This document shows positions 24,515-33,737 of a DNA stretch of 51,023 nt, piece after piece. A model generated the notes under the pieces. It worked only from the letters and a program-made list of their open reading frames with translations. It was not told the origin of the DNA and ran no database searches. The DNA is taken from contig JAISMU010000121.1 of NCBI GenBank assembly GCA_031276635.1, positions 1 to 51,023 of the forward strand. The letters run 5' to 3'. The translations under genes were made by a program, and so were the position numbers. Position 1 is the stretch's first letter, and the number at the start of each line of letters is the position of its first letter. Source of the stretch: Deltaproteobacteria bacterium (GTDB lineage Bacteria; Desulfobacterota; Desulfarculia; Adiutricales; Adiutricaceae).

Positions 24515-27500
24515 ATGGTTGAAGAGTTGATCGCCTTTTTAAACTTCCAATTTGAGTTGGAAAAAAAAGCCACCAAACTGGTGGAAGGCGATACCGTAAC
24601 CACGGTGTCCCGCTGGGGAGTCAACTGGCGGGCCTACCTCACCAGCCTAGAAAGGCTGGGGGTGCCCGTGGCCAAAGAAAACCGGGCGCGTCTGGACCGT
24701 TATAAAAGTCTCCAAAGTGGTCCGGAGCTGCATCAAGACCTGATCAATTTCCAGGCCAGACTCCGGCAAACCCTGAGGGACATGACCCTGGACCAGAGGC
24801 TGCCGCTGGACTTTCTCCAACGCGTCTTTCGGCGGACCAATGGACTCCCGGTCTTTATTGAGCCCCGGGCCCTTAATTCTGACCTGAACCCTAATAATTT
24901 AGCCCACCTGGAGTTCGCTCACTCTTACGAGACCGAGACCTATGAGCTATACATTCTGGCCATCATCCGAGACTTGATTATCCAAAAGAGGATTTTCCAG
25001 CTGGCCCAGACCGAGGGCGTTTTTTTCCTGGCTGAGCCTGAGACCATGGCTGAGGCTGAGATAATGGTTGAGCCTGAGACTACGGCTGAGGCTGAGACAA
25101 TGGCTGAGGCCGACCACGCTCAAACTAGCCTGACTGAGCCAGAGACCATGACCTTAGCTGATCCGGCTCAATCTTGTCCAACCGCGGCGAGCTCCCTGGA
25201 TTTCTCGCCTCGGCCCGAACTCCCCGAACTGGTCGAGGAGCCGGTCGCGACCACCCTGACGTTGCTCAAGAAAGCCCGGAAATTGGCAAATCTGACCGCG
25301 GAGAGCCCAAGCCCGCGCCCCTTGGCTGAGGAATCCTCGGCCTACTCGGGCCTGACCGATACCCCGGGCCAGACCGACCAGGTGGCTCTCTCCCTGGCGC
25401 CGATAGTTGAGGGTCAGCCAGTTAAGCTCGCGGACCAGCTCGCGGCGGCCAAAGCTGAACCGGCTAAGGTTGACCCTGACCGGGAAGAGCTACTATCAGA
25501 TCCAGTTGGCCCCCAGGGCGGGATTATTTTGAATTTTCCAGCCAACCCGGCGGAGCCTCCCGCTGTTTATGACCGGTCGGGGAAAGATAATTTCTCTGAC
25601 CAGCCTGACGCGAGCCTTGAGCCTGGTCAGGCCACCCTGGACCAGGCCGTTTTCAACTTTACCGACGCGAGCTCCCTGGAGCTCAACCCCTTAAAAGAGC
25701 CCATTGAGCCAGATTTGAGCCAGACCGTCAACTCGCTCGCCGCTCAAAGTTCCTCGGCCCAACCAACCAAAACCATCATCTCTCCCCTGGTTGAGGCCTC
25801 CAGCTCAGAGCAGGAAAAACCAAGTCGCGGCTCCTTTCTCTCTAGAATAATTCCTAAACTCAAGGCCACCATTAAAACGGTCCTGGGCAAAGTCAGTCCC
25901 GACCAGGAGGAACTCCCCCCAGCCGGTCATTTCCCCGCGCCCGCCCGGGTCGACCTGGAGGAAGTGGGCCTGTCTCGCCCGGTCAAGGCCAGAAGCCTAG
26001 AAGAGCCATTGGCGACCAAACCCCTTGAGGTCGACCTGGCCTCGGCTGACCTGGCGGATAACTTAAAGGAAAACCTGATCGTCCTGACCGAGGACCTCAT
26101 AATTACTGATCCTCTCGCCTTAAATCCCGAAGAGCCCCTAAGCCTGGACTCTCTGGTGGCCCAGTCCCTAGAACAAACGCCAGAAGAGACCTTCAGGCCA
26201 ACCCCGACGGAGACCAGGGATTACCTCGCCGAAACCAACTCAGAAATGGGGGCTACCCTCGCGGAAGACTCGCCAGAGAGCTCCTTGGAGACCGCCGCCT
26301 CCGAGACCGCGGAGACAGCCAGCGATGAGCCGCTGGCTCAAGCCAGGCCGGAGCCTGGTCTGGCCACGGAAGGCCTGACGGCTGAGGCTGATGAGCCAGA
26401 GCCGGAAAACTCGAACCCAGCCTATAGCGGCCCAGACTCAGAAGCGATTGCCAAAAAATTCTCCGATCTGGCCGCCTATTTGACTATTACATTGGGCAAG
26501 AATCGGGTCTGGCTGGCCCAAGAACCTCATAACCATAACTCTGATGGCCAAACTTCGGTCGAGGGAATCGAGGCGACCGATGAGCCTGTCCCGCGCCTGG
26601 CAAGCCTCATCGCTTTTGCCCCAGACCAATTGGCCAAGACAGAAGTTCGCCTGGAAGAGGCCCTCCAAGAAGAGGCCATCCAAGAAGAAGCCATCCAAGA
26701 AGAAGATGGCGTTAGCGCTTCCAACCAGGTGGTCGCGGACACCGAGACCGCTAACCTTCTCCTGGCTGAGAGCGACCCAGACCAGACTAGCCTAGATCTG
26801 ACCAACCTCGACGCGACCGCCCAAGCTGACAGCGACTCTCTCCTCAACAACAATGACCTCTTCATAAATAATATCCCGCTGGCTCGTGAGCTCTGCCTCG
26901 CTAACCAATCCAGCCCAGAGGACGCCACCTGGCCTGAGACTCCCCTTCCTCAAGCCGCGCTGGTCGCCACCTCGAAGTTGATCGACCAACTGACTGAGGC
27001 CCAGGTTGAGCCTGCGACCTCAGAGGCGACGGAGTCAGCTTCTGGGGAAGAGGAATATTTAGCCGCTAACAAAACAGAATCCCAGGCGGAAGAGGCGGCC
27101 CCAGACCTATCTTTGACCGAATCAGCCTTGCCCGAGTTCGCCCTGTCTGATCAGGCCCCAGCCATCTCGCCCGAGACCACCAACCAGGCCTTCGCCCTTC
27201 CGACCGACTTGACAGAAATTCAGCCAACTCTGGAGGCGACGGCCCAAACCGATTTCATCTCTCTTGAGCTGGCTGCGGGAGAGCCCGCTGACTTGGCCAA
27301 GGAAAAGGCTTTCGAGGAACCCGCGGAACCAGCCGCGGAAACCGCTGACTTACTTGCGGATCAGGCTCTCTCGGCTCTGGCTGACGCTCAAAGCTCCCTC
27401 GCCAGCCCAGATTGGCCGGCTCTGACCGCGGCCCCGGAACCCCAGCCCACCTGGGCTGATTATTCGGACCTGGAAATCATCAACCAGTCAAAGCCCGAAT

Positions 27501-28597
27501 TCGCGGCCCAGGTCGAAACCGGGGCGAACTGGACCGATCGGGGAGCGACGCCGGCGAGCCTCTCGACCGCTGAGAGCCTTCCTGAGGAGGATCTGAGCCT
27601 CGAGAGCCTGGAAGAGCCTCTCACCCCGGACGAGTCATCCCTGACCCTAGAGCTCAATCAGTATTTCCAACCAGAGTCCGAACCCAGGACCGAGCCCTCC
27701 CTTTTTGACAATCTGAGCAAGGTTGATCCCCAGAAGGCCCTGGAGGCTTGGCAAGCTCTGGTCAAAAAACAGAGCCAGAGCCGAGCCACCGCCTCAAAAC
27801 CCACCCCAGTTGAGCCAGCGCCCAACCCCCCGGTCCCCGCCCCCGCCGCGGCGGCGGGGGCCGAAAACGTCGCCGCGACTGATCCCAACCCAGCGGCCTC
27901 AATGGTCTTTGAGTTAAGGCCAGAGGACATAATTGTTGTTCCTCTCAGCCAACTCGATCTCCTCCCAGCCGAGCCTGACAATTCTTCCCCAGAGCCGGTC
28001 AGGGACAAGGCGACCTTCTATTTTGAGCCGCCTCAGACCACGGCGGAGTTGGAGCTGGCCGAGACGCCTGCCCTGAAGCTCAACCCCAGCCTGGAGCGAA
28101 ACCTGGGTCTTCTAACGGAGTCCCCGTCGACTGAGGAGCTTTCTGAGGATTTGTCTGAGGATTTGTCTGTCGCTTTATCTGATGAGATTAGGCCAACGCC
28201 TGACCCGGTCAACCCGGTGGATACCACAATTGAGACAACAGTTACCTCGGTCACGACCTTTTTGGCCAAACAACTGAACCCGGCCCCACCAGCGGAAGAA
28301 GCGTTACTTTTGACTGATATGCTGGAACCAGAGCGAGCGGACGCGCCCGCCCCAGCGGCCCCGACGAGCGCCCTTTCGGCTGAGCCGCCCTTAGACTCGC
28401 CAGTCTCTCTAGAGCCGCCAGCTCAATTTCAGCCAGCCGAGTCAGTCGCCCCAAGCGACCAACTGGAGCAATTCCTGGAGGAAGAGGCCAACCTCATTTT
28501 TCTGCCGGAGGGCCATTTGCCTATTGAGGTTTTCCTGGCCACCATAGAGCACCGCTGGTCCCAAAGGCTCTCCATGTCCGCCCGAGCCTACTTTTAA
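24515..28597 (+). CDS. Giant acidic, largely disordered protein of unknown function
   Basis: A 1360-residue protein. Residues 1-165 look folded: a helical start EELIAFLNFQFELEKKATKL, then RAYLTSLERLGVPVAKENRA, then a YETETYELYILAIIRDLIIQ helix. From about 170 to 1320 it is low-complexity and rich in Glu, Asp, Ala, Pro, Thr and Ser, with short repeats such as EPETMAEAE near 173-200 and EEAIQEEAIQEED near 715. Basic islands occur near 435-465 (SRGSFLSRIIPKLKATIKTV). A short ordered end, LPIEVFLATIEHRWSQRLSM, closes it. No signal peptide or membrane helix is seen. Its site after three CesT-like genes makes it a candidate exported client, but no secretion signal is proven. It resembles no family I recognise; a cytoskeletal or scaffold role is equally possible. 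Confidence 0.8.
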   Translation: MVEELIAFLNFQFELEKKATKLVEGDTVTTVSRWGVNWRAYLTSLERLGVPVAKENRARLDRYKSLQSGPELHQDLINFQARLRQTLRDMTLDQRLPLDFLQRVFRRTNGLPVFIEPRALNSDLNPNNLAHLEFAHSYETETYELYILAIIRDLIIQKRIFQLAQTEGVFFLAEPETMAEAEIMVEPETTAEAETMAEADHAQTSLTEPETMTLADPAQSCPTAASSLDFSPRPELPELVEEPVATTLTLLKKARKLANLTAESPSPRPLAEESSAYSGLTDTPGQTDQVALSLAPIVEGQPVKLADQLAAAKAEPAKVDPDREELLSDPVGPQGGIILNFPANPAEPPAVYDRSGKDNFSDQPDASLEPGQATLDQAVFNFTDASSLELNPLKEPIEPDLSQTVNSLAAQSSSAQPTKTIISPLVEASSSEQEKPSRGSFLSRIIPKLKATIKTVLGKVSPDQEELPPAGHFPAPARVDLEEVGLSRPVKARSLEEPLATKPLEVDLASADLADNLKENLIVLTEDLIITDPLALNPEEPLSLDSLVAQSLEQTPEETFRPTPTETRDYLAETNSEMGATLAEDSPESSLETAASETAETASDEPLAQARPEPGLATEGLTAEADEPEPENSNPAYSGPDSEAIAKKFSDLAAYLTITLGKNRVWLAQEPHNHNSDGQTSVEGIEATDEPVPRLASLIAFAPDQLAKTEVRLEEALQEEAIQEEAIQEEDGVSASNQVVADTETANLLLAESDPDQTSLDLTNLDATAQADSDSLLNNNDLFINNIPLARELCLANQSSPEDATWPETPLPQAALVATSKLIDQLTEAQVEPATSEATESASGEEEYLAANKTESQAEEAAPDLSLTESALPEFALSDQAPAISPETTNQAFALPTDLTEIQPTLEATAQTDFISLELAAGEPADLAKEKAFEEPAEPAAETADLLADQALSALADAQSSLASPDWPALTAAPEPQPTWADYSDLEIINQSKPEFAAQVETGANWTDRGATPASLSTAESLPEEDLSLESLEEPLTPDESSLTLELNQYFQPESEPRTEPSLFDNLSKVDPQKALEAWQALVKKQSQSRATASKPTPVEPAPNPPVPAPAAAAGAENVAATDPNPAASMVFELRPEDIIVVPLSQLDLLPAEPDNSSPEPVRDKATFYFEPPQTTAELELAETPALKLNPSLERNLGLLTESPSTEELSEDLSEDLSVALSDEIRPTPDPVNPVDTTIETTVTSVTTFLAKQLNPAPPAEEALLLTDMLEPERADAPAPAAPTSALSAEPPLDSPVSLEPPAQFQPAESVAPSDQLEQFLEEEANLIFLPEGHLPIEVFLATIEHRWSQRLSMSARAYF

Positions 28598-28610
28598 AAA
28601 AACAAAAAAA

Positions 28611-28639
28611 CCCCCTCGGCCTGGCCAGGGGGTTTTTTT
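28611..28639 (+). terminator. Strong rho-independent terminator of the giant gene
   Basis: CCCCCT (28611-28616) and AGGGGG (28627-28632) pair around cggcctggcc, followed by seven Ts (28633-28639). It starts 14 bases after the TAA at 28595-28597. An A-run on the other side (28602-28610) could also make it work on the minus strand for the decayed gene. Confidence 0.9.
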
Positions 28640-28680
28640 AGGCTAGTCGCCTGTCACCATATTTTTGACTTAATCAAAAG

Positions 28681-29276
28681 TTACAATAGTCGTAATTTTT
28701 TCCGCCTAAAACCTTTGGTGTCTATATCTGGATTAACTATAACAAAATATCTTTCCATTTTAGAAGGGTGGCCTAGCCATTCTTTACGCCTATGAGTTAT
28801 TTTCTGACCAGGACGACTATCTTGATTCTTTGGTCAAATCAGGTCAAGATAGGTTAAATTAAAAAACGATGGTAAACCAAGTCTTTCCAAACCTGAAAAA
28901 TTCCAACCGCGCCATCGGGAAGTTCCTTGACTCTTACCAAAAACCTCTGACCCTAACCGCCCAATCATTTGCCGGGCTAAGTCGTCCAGCCATTTGGCGG
29001 TCAAGTCGCTAGGCCAATTAATTGTTTTCCAGGCCAAGACTTCACGGGCTTATTTGGTCAAAGATATTATTTGTAAATGCCAACGCTGGAAAAAAATTTA
29101 GCTCCGGACAATTTAAACGCGCGCCGAGCGGTCTCTGTCTTCAGCGTTTTCAGCTGAAGAAACCCTGGATTAGTCTCAATAATCAAAATACGCCCCCACC
29201 AAAACCTGGTGGCTGGCTTAACCTGGCGGAAAGAGTGTTTAAAGCGCTTTGAGCCAACTCTTATCTTGAAGAATTC
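28681..29276 (-). pseudogene. Decayed unknown gene with frameshift and in-frame stop
   Basis: Three coding-like pieces follow each other. Piece 1 (29067-29276) reads FKIRVGSKRFKHSFRQVKPA, then GRILIIETNPGFLQLKTLK, up to TAA. Piece 2 (28834-29037) is in another frame and includes WLDDLARQMIGRLGSEVFG and SFFNLTYLDLI before TGA 28834-28836. Piece 3 (28681-28833), in frame with piece 2, reads PKNQDSRPGQKITHRRKEWL, then MERYFVIVNPDIDTKGFRRK. The protein would have been about 195 residues. The family is not recognised. At least one frameshift and one stop make function unlikely. Confidence 0.5.
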
Positions 29277-29419
29277 CTAACCCAACCGCATTAAATGAAA
29301 AGATTAAAGTCTGGAAATCCGCTCAGAATAACAAAAATAAATTGATTATAAAAAAAACACGCCCAGCATAAATTGAGAAGCCCTTAATCTTATTCCAATG
29401 GCGAAGAGCCCAAAAAGCC

Positions 29420-30418
29420 TTAAGCGTATTTAGCCTGACAAGCCTGACAAACTTCGGGCCAGGCGTTTTTCGGCCCGGCCAGTCTAGCTCTGAGAGTGGT
29501 GATGGCCTCGCCTCGCCAGATCTCTAAAAGGCTCGATTCCAGCCAATTGCCCACCACTTGACTCAAGCCCGACAGATCACAACATGGCAAAGCCTGACCA
29601 TTAGCCCGAATTAAAAGCCTTTGCTGCGGTTGGGGACAGCGACCACCTGGCGGAGGCGACAAAAACTTCTTTGGCCAAAGCGCTGGGGCCGTGGGGGAAA
29701 AGCGTCCATAGCTTTGGATGGAAAAGAAATCCACTTTCCCAGCCCACGCCCTCAAGAAAGCCGGCAGCTCCAACTCGTTATGTCGAGTCAGGCAAAAGGA
29801 AAGGCGCGTCAGCGGCAGGCGTCGACCCAGGCTCTGGCGAGTGGCCAGAAACTCCAGGATATTATTCTCCAAAAGCCGAAAATCCCCCCCCGGTCGCGCC
29901 CGACCATAAACCTCCGGACTGGCCGCGTCCACGCTGATCATGAGCCGGGTCAGACCAGCCTCAATGAGCTCACGACCCCGCTCTCTGGTCAGTAACAAGC
30001 CATTGGTGTTCAACATGGCGTCCATCAGGCCCTGGCGCCGCCCCTCAGTGACGAGCTCAGCCAGAAAAGGCGAGGTCAAAGGTTCCCACACCCCCCCAAA
30101 CCCCATGGACCTCTGCCCTAACCCGGCCCCAACCCGAATCAGGCTCAAGGCCTCGCTCTTGGTCATCTCCCGTGGCTCCCGGGGCAGTTGACCGTAGAGA
30201 CACATGGGGCAACGCAGATTGCACTCGTTTTTGAGCTCATAGTCCACGTGCAAAGGAAAGGCGGGCAATTTCGCGAAAGAGCCGGCCAGTTCCCACTCCC
30301 GGCGATACTCAATAAAGCCCGATCCCAACTCGGCGGCCAGAAGGGCCAGAGGATCCCTCTCCCCCAGAAACCGGGAAACTCCGAGCTCGTCTCCCCCGAC
30401 TGGATTTAGCTCGACCAA
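29420..30418 (-). CDS. Radical SAM / SPASM-domain enzyme
   Basis: A 332-residue enzyme with the radical SAM cluster motif CNLRCPMC (C66, C70, C73), which binds the 4Fe-4S cluster that cleaves S-adenosylmethionine. A GGVWEPLTSP loop and the LNTNGLLLTRE strand fit the barrel core. The C-terminal half has further cysteines (GGRCPQPQQ, LPCCDLSG, EVCQACQAKY), the pattern of a SPASM or twitch domain that holds an auxiliary cluster. The product is cytosolic, and the substrate cannot be read from the sequence; relatives modify peptides, tRNA or wall precursors. It overlaps the end of mtaB by 13 bp and is the last gene of a six-gene minus-strand run. Partners such as a precursor peptide were not seen nearby. 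Confidence 0.9.
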   Translation of the reverse strand: MVELNPVGGDELGVSRFLGERDPLALLAAELGSGFIEYRREWELAGSFAKLPAFPLHVDYELKNECNLRCPMCLYGQLPREPREMTKSEALSLIRVGAGLGQRSMGFGGVWEPLTSPFLAELVTEGRRQGLMDAMLNTNGLLLTRERGRELIEAGLTRLMISVDAASPEVYGRARPGGDFRLLENNILEFLATRQSLGRRLPLTRLSFCLTRHNELELPAFLRAWAGKVDFFSIQSYGRFSPTAPALWPKKFLSPPPGGRCPQPQQRLLIRANGQALPCCDLSGLSQVVGNWLESSLLEIWRGEAITTLRARLAGPKNAWPEVCQACQAKYA

Positions 30419-31815
30419 GGTTTGGCCAAAGGCAGGTTGTCCCCCCCGGGCGGCGGGGGGCTCAAGCTGACCCAGATAAGGCTGTTGGGGGCGGGTTGGC
30501 TCGAGTCAGCCCAGACCGCTCGGAGATAGGTTCCTGTCAAGACCCGGCGCCGACCCTGGGCGTCGAGGGTATTCTCCACCAGGGCCAGGTGCCTTAAGGG
30601 ATATTGAGTCAAAAGAAACTGAGCTCTTTTTTTTTCGCCCAGTTCCTTGAGGAGCTGAACCCGCTCTTTTTTGACTTGGCCCGGGACCTGATCCGGCCAA
30701 GTGGCGGCTCGGGTGCCTGGCCGCGGAGAGTAGGGAAACACGTGCCAGTAACTCAGCGGCAGACTCGCCAAAAGATCCCGGGTCTCCCGAAATTCCCCCT
30801 CAGTCTCCCCGGGAAACCCCACCAGCACGTCCGTCCCCAAGGCCAAGGGGCCAAACTTGTCCACCAGGCCCCAGATGGCTCGCTGGTAATCGGCCCGGGA
30901 ATAGGGCCGACCCATGCGCCTTAAAACCGGGTCACTGCCGCTTTGCAAGGGGGCGTGGATATGAGGGGCCAACCAACCGCCTCCCAGGGCTGGATAGGCC
31001 TGGTCGATCTCCAGGGGCTCCAGGGAGCTCAGGCGCAAGCGGCCCCGCCATTGGTCACCGTTCGGGGTCTGGGGCACCGTCTCGGCCAGGGCGGCCAGCA
31101 GATCGGTCAGCGTCAAGCCCAGATCCCGCCCGTAATGACCCAGGTGGACCCCGGTCAGGACCACTTCCCGGGCCCCACTGGCCCAAAGCGTTCGCAGCCG
31201 CTCCCGGACCACCGGGAGCCCCAGGGATCTGGCCGGTCCCCGCGCCAGGGGAACGACGCAATAGGCGCAGTTAGCCGAGCAACCGTCCTGAACTTTTAAA
31301 AAAGCCCTGGTTCGACCGGGAAGAAAGCTGGCCAGCCCGGCCATGCCTAGCTCGTCATTGCCGAGCTCATCATTGACTGGCGAGTTGTTTAGGGCGCTCT
31401 GGTCAGCCAAGCTATCGTTAAGAGAAGCCTCAGGGGTAGCCCGCGATAAGGGCTCAGGGGTGAGTTCGAGGGCGGTCTTATTGGGAAAACGCGGGAGCCA
31501 CTGGGCCAGATTCGCCCCTTCTCCCAATTTCAGAGCCTGGTCAGCCAGCTCCGGCCCCACCAGAGCCGCCGGGCTCAGATAGGCCAGGCAGCCGGTGGCC
31601 ACCAGCCAAGCCCGCGGGTTGCGGCGCCGCAGTCTTCTCAAGAGGCTGAAAACCTCCTTGTCCGCCCGGGCCGTAACCGAGCAGGTGTTCAGGACCACCA
31701 CGTCGGCTCCCTCAGGCTGGCTCAGCTCATACCCAGCCTGGCTCAACTGGGTCAAAAGGCTCGCCGACTCAGCCTGATTGACCTTACAACCCATGGTCAC
31801 CACAGCGGCTCGCAT
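30406..31815 (-). CDS. mtaB: tRNA (N6-threonylcarbamoyladenosine-37-C2)-methylthiotransferase
   Basis: A 469-residue enzyme that adds a methylthio group to t6A37 of tRNAs reading ANN codons. The N-terminal MTTase domain holds the three cluster cysteines C10, C45 and C76 (MGCKVNQAES, LNTCSVTARAD, VATGCLA). The radical SAM domain has CSANCAYC, followed by ARGPARSLGL and a HIHAPLQSGSDPVLRRMGR block typical of this family, and ends with a TRAM-like region. The KVNQAES start and RSL step distinguish MtaB from MiaB and RimO. Its 115-160 insert is longer than usual and low-complexity (SLADQSALNNSPVNDELGN). It begins 8 bp after the TAG of the M99 gene and runs into the radical SAM gene. Confidence 0.93.
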   Translation of the reverse strand: MRAAVVTMGCKVNQAESASLLTQLSQAGYELSQPEGADVVVLNTCSVTARADKEVFSLLRRLRRRNPRAWLVATGCLAYLSPAALVGPELADQALKLGEGANLAQWLPRFPNKTALELTPEPLSRATPEASLNDSLADQSALNNSPVNDELGNDELGMAGLASFLPGRTRAFLKVQDGCSANCAYCVVPLARGPARSLGLPVVRERLRTLWASGAREVVLTGVHLGHYGRDLGLTLTDLLAALAETVPQTPNGDQWRGRLRLSSLEPLEIDQAYPALGGGWLAPHIHAPLQSGSDPVLRRMGRPYSRADYQRAIWGLVDKFGPLALGTDVLVGFPGETEGEFRETRDLLASLPLSYWHVFPYSPRPGTRAATWPDQVPGQVKKERVQLLKELGEKKRAQFLLTQYPLRHLALVENTLDAQGRRRVLTGTYLRAVWADSSQPAPNSLIWVSLSPPPPGGDNLPLAKPWSS

Positions 31816-31822
31816 AAGGCTC

Positions 31823-33736
31823 CTAGCGGGCCGGGGCCAGGACCACCTTGCCGGCCAGCTCGCCTTCGCTGAACACCGCCAGGGCCACGGCCAGATTGGG
31901 CATGATGACTTTTTGAGGCAGTTTAGTCGCGACCGGTCGCCCCCCCAGGGTGAGCCGGGGCTTGGCCCAGGGGCGGTCCCCCACCAAAGAGACTGATTTA
32001 ATTACCACCTCGGCGCCGGGTTTGACGCTCAACCGCTCGCCCATCGCCAGGTCGCGCTCCCGCCCCTCCAGCGACAGGGTCACCCGACTCAAGACCGGCC
32101 CGGAAATTTCCAGGAAAGCCCGGAACAAAAGTTTCTTGCCCGCCTCAGCCCCCAACTGGTAAGTGGGGGCGCTTTTGCCGGGCAAGGCGAATCGACTCAG
32201 CAGGTCTCGGCTCAGGCGAGCCGTGGTTCCCTGGTCATCGCCGGTGGTGTCCCCAGGCCGCCCGATGAAGCCCTTTAAATTCATGACCGTCCCCGGCGGC
32301 GTTCCCTTGGGGGATTTCAGGCTCACCAGTTTGACGATCGCGTCTTTGGGGAGCGTCAGGGTGTTCCCGGCCCGCAAATAAACCGTCCGCCCCCCCACCT
32401 CCAGGACGAAACCCTCAAAGCCTGGCTCAGGCTCGGTCGGGTCTGTCGCGGGCGAGGTAGTCGGGGTCGGGGGGCTGACGGTTCCGGTCGGCTCCGGGCC
32501 GCCGGGCGACTCTGGACTGGGGACCTGGGTCGGCCCCTCCTCACGTAAGTCCAGCCCGGCCGCGGCCTGGGCCATGAGCGAGGTCGGTTTCCAGAGCTGG
32601 GGCGAACGGGAGCCGGCTGGCAGTAACCCCACCTTGACCTGGCCAAAGGAGATGTTGTCGCGCCGGGCGATGATGGTGGTGGGTTTGACGATGGAGAGAG
32701 GCAGCCGGATGTCATTGACGCTGCCCAGGCCCTGGATGTCCACCGATAGGCCTCGGTCGTAATTGGCCCCCACGTGGATAACCTCCACCAGATCCCCGGA
32801 GTTAACCAAGAGGGTTTGGCCGTCGGCCACCGCCACCGGCAGCTGGCCATTAACCGAGATCACCAGGTAGCTCAGGGTCGGGGGAGCCAGATTGACTCGA
32901 GGCTGCTCAGCCACGACCCCGTAAAGCTCCATGAAGGCGTTAACCGCCAGGTTGTGCTGGCGCACCTTCATCTCCAGCGACGGCAACTGCTTGGAGGTTT
33001 CCAGGCCGTAAGCCGGGATGCCGAGCTTGGTCAAGGCGTAGAAACTGGCCGAGGCCCGCTGCTCTTTGTGCTTGGAGTTTTCTGAAAAAGTATCATGATT
33101 GGAGAAATGAAACTTGTATTTATCCTCTGGGATATGCTTATTGATCATATCCACCACCTTACGGGCCTCTTGACCCAGGTGGAGGACCCGGCCAGTGGGG
33201 GGGTGGGTGTAGACTTCCGCGTCAGCGATCACGCACTGGCCATAGCGCGAGGGATTGGCCATATCGCTTTCCCAGACTGGCCGAAAAAAACCCGACCCAT
33301 CGTGGAGATTTAAAAACAAATCACTTTCGGCCATGAGATTTTTCAGGATCTCCACAATGCCCCGGTCCGGGTCTAAATCCTTGATTTGGGCGAACTTGCG
33401 ATTCAGGTCGCCCTCCTGGCCGCGGTCAAAGGCGATGATGGAACGAAAATTGGCCCGGGGCACCACAATGATGTTGCCCCTTTGCAACGACATGTCCACG
33501 TACATGTCCGCGGACAGAAAACCGCCCGGCTCGTCCCCCTGGATACCCCCCAGAATCATGATGGTCGGGCCTTCCTGGCGCCCGTAGATCTTGTAAATCT
33601 CCAGCTCCTGGGGGGTGCCCTCAAAATAGACAATGTGCTGGCGGTCGTTGGCCAGATCGGCCCAACCTATAACCGGGTTGACCAGAAAAAGGAGAAAAAA
33701 GGCCAGAGCCACCAGCGACCGGGGAATTAACCCCAT
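31823..33736 (-). CDS. M99-family (Csd4-like) peptidoglycan carboxypeptidase
   Basis: A 637-residue periplasmic protein. Start ATG 33736 is chosen because the previous gene stops at 33738-33740 and the protein then begins with a signal peptide (cleavage likely after GWA, residue 26); an upstream start at 33793 would overlap. The zinc site reads GGIQGDEPGG with Q66 and E69, then LNLHDGSG with H145. In Helicobacter Csd4 the same ligands are Gln, Glu and His, with Gln where other M14 enzymes have His. DLNRKF supplies the Asn-Arg substrate-binding pair. After residue 310 come strand-rich domains of unknown role, separated by a proline-threonine linker. Csd4 trims tripeptides to dipeptides and so drives helical cell shape. 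Its Csd6-like neighbour strengthens the assignment. Confidence 0.85.
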   Translation of the reverse strand: MGLIPRSLVALAFFLLFLVNPVIGWADLANDRQHIVYFEGTPQELEIYKIYGRQEGPTIMILGGIQGDEPGGFLSADMYVDMSLQRGNIIVVPRANFRSIIAFDRGQEGDLNRKFAQIKDLDPDRGIVEILKNLMAESDLFLNLHDGSGFFRPVWESDMANPSRYGQCVIADAEVYTHPPTGRVLHLGQEARKVVDMINKHIPEDKYKFHFSNHDTFSENSKHKEQRASASFYALTKLGIPAYGLETSKQLPSLEMKVRQHNLAVNAFMELYGVVAEQPRVNLAPPTLSYLVISVNGQLPVAVADGQTLLVNSGDLVEVIHVGANYDRGLSVDIQGLGSVNDIRLPLSIVKPTTIIARRDNISFGQVKVGLLPAGSRSPQLWKPTSLMAQAAAGLDLREEGPTQVPSPESPGGPEPTGTVSPPTPTTSPATDPTEPEPGFEGFVLEVGGRTVYLRAGNTLTLPKDAIVKLVSLKSPKGTPPGTVMNLKGFIGRPGDTTGDDQGTTARLSRDLLSRFALPGKSAPTYQLGAEAGKKLLFRAFLEISGPVLSRVTLSLEGRERDLAMGERLSVKPGAEVVIKSVSLVGDRPWAKPRLTLGGRPVATKLPQKVIMPNLAVALAVFSEGELAGKVVLAPAR

Positions 33737-33737
33737 A

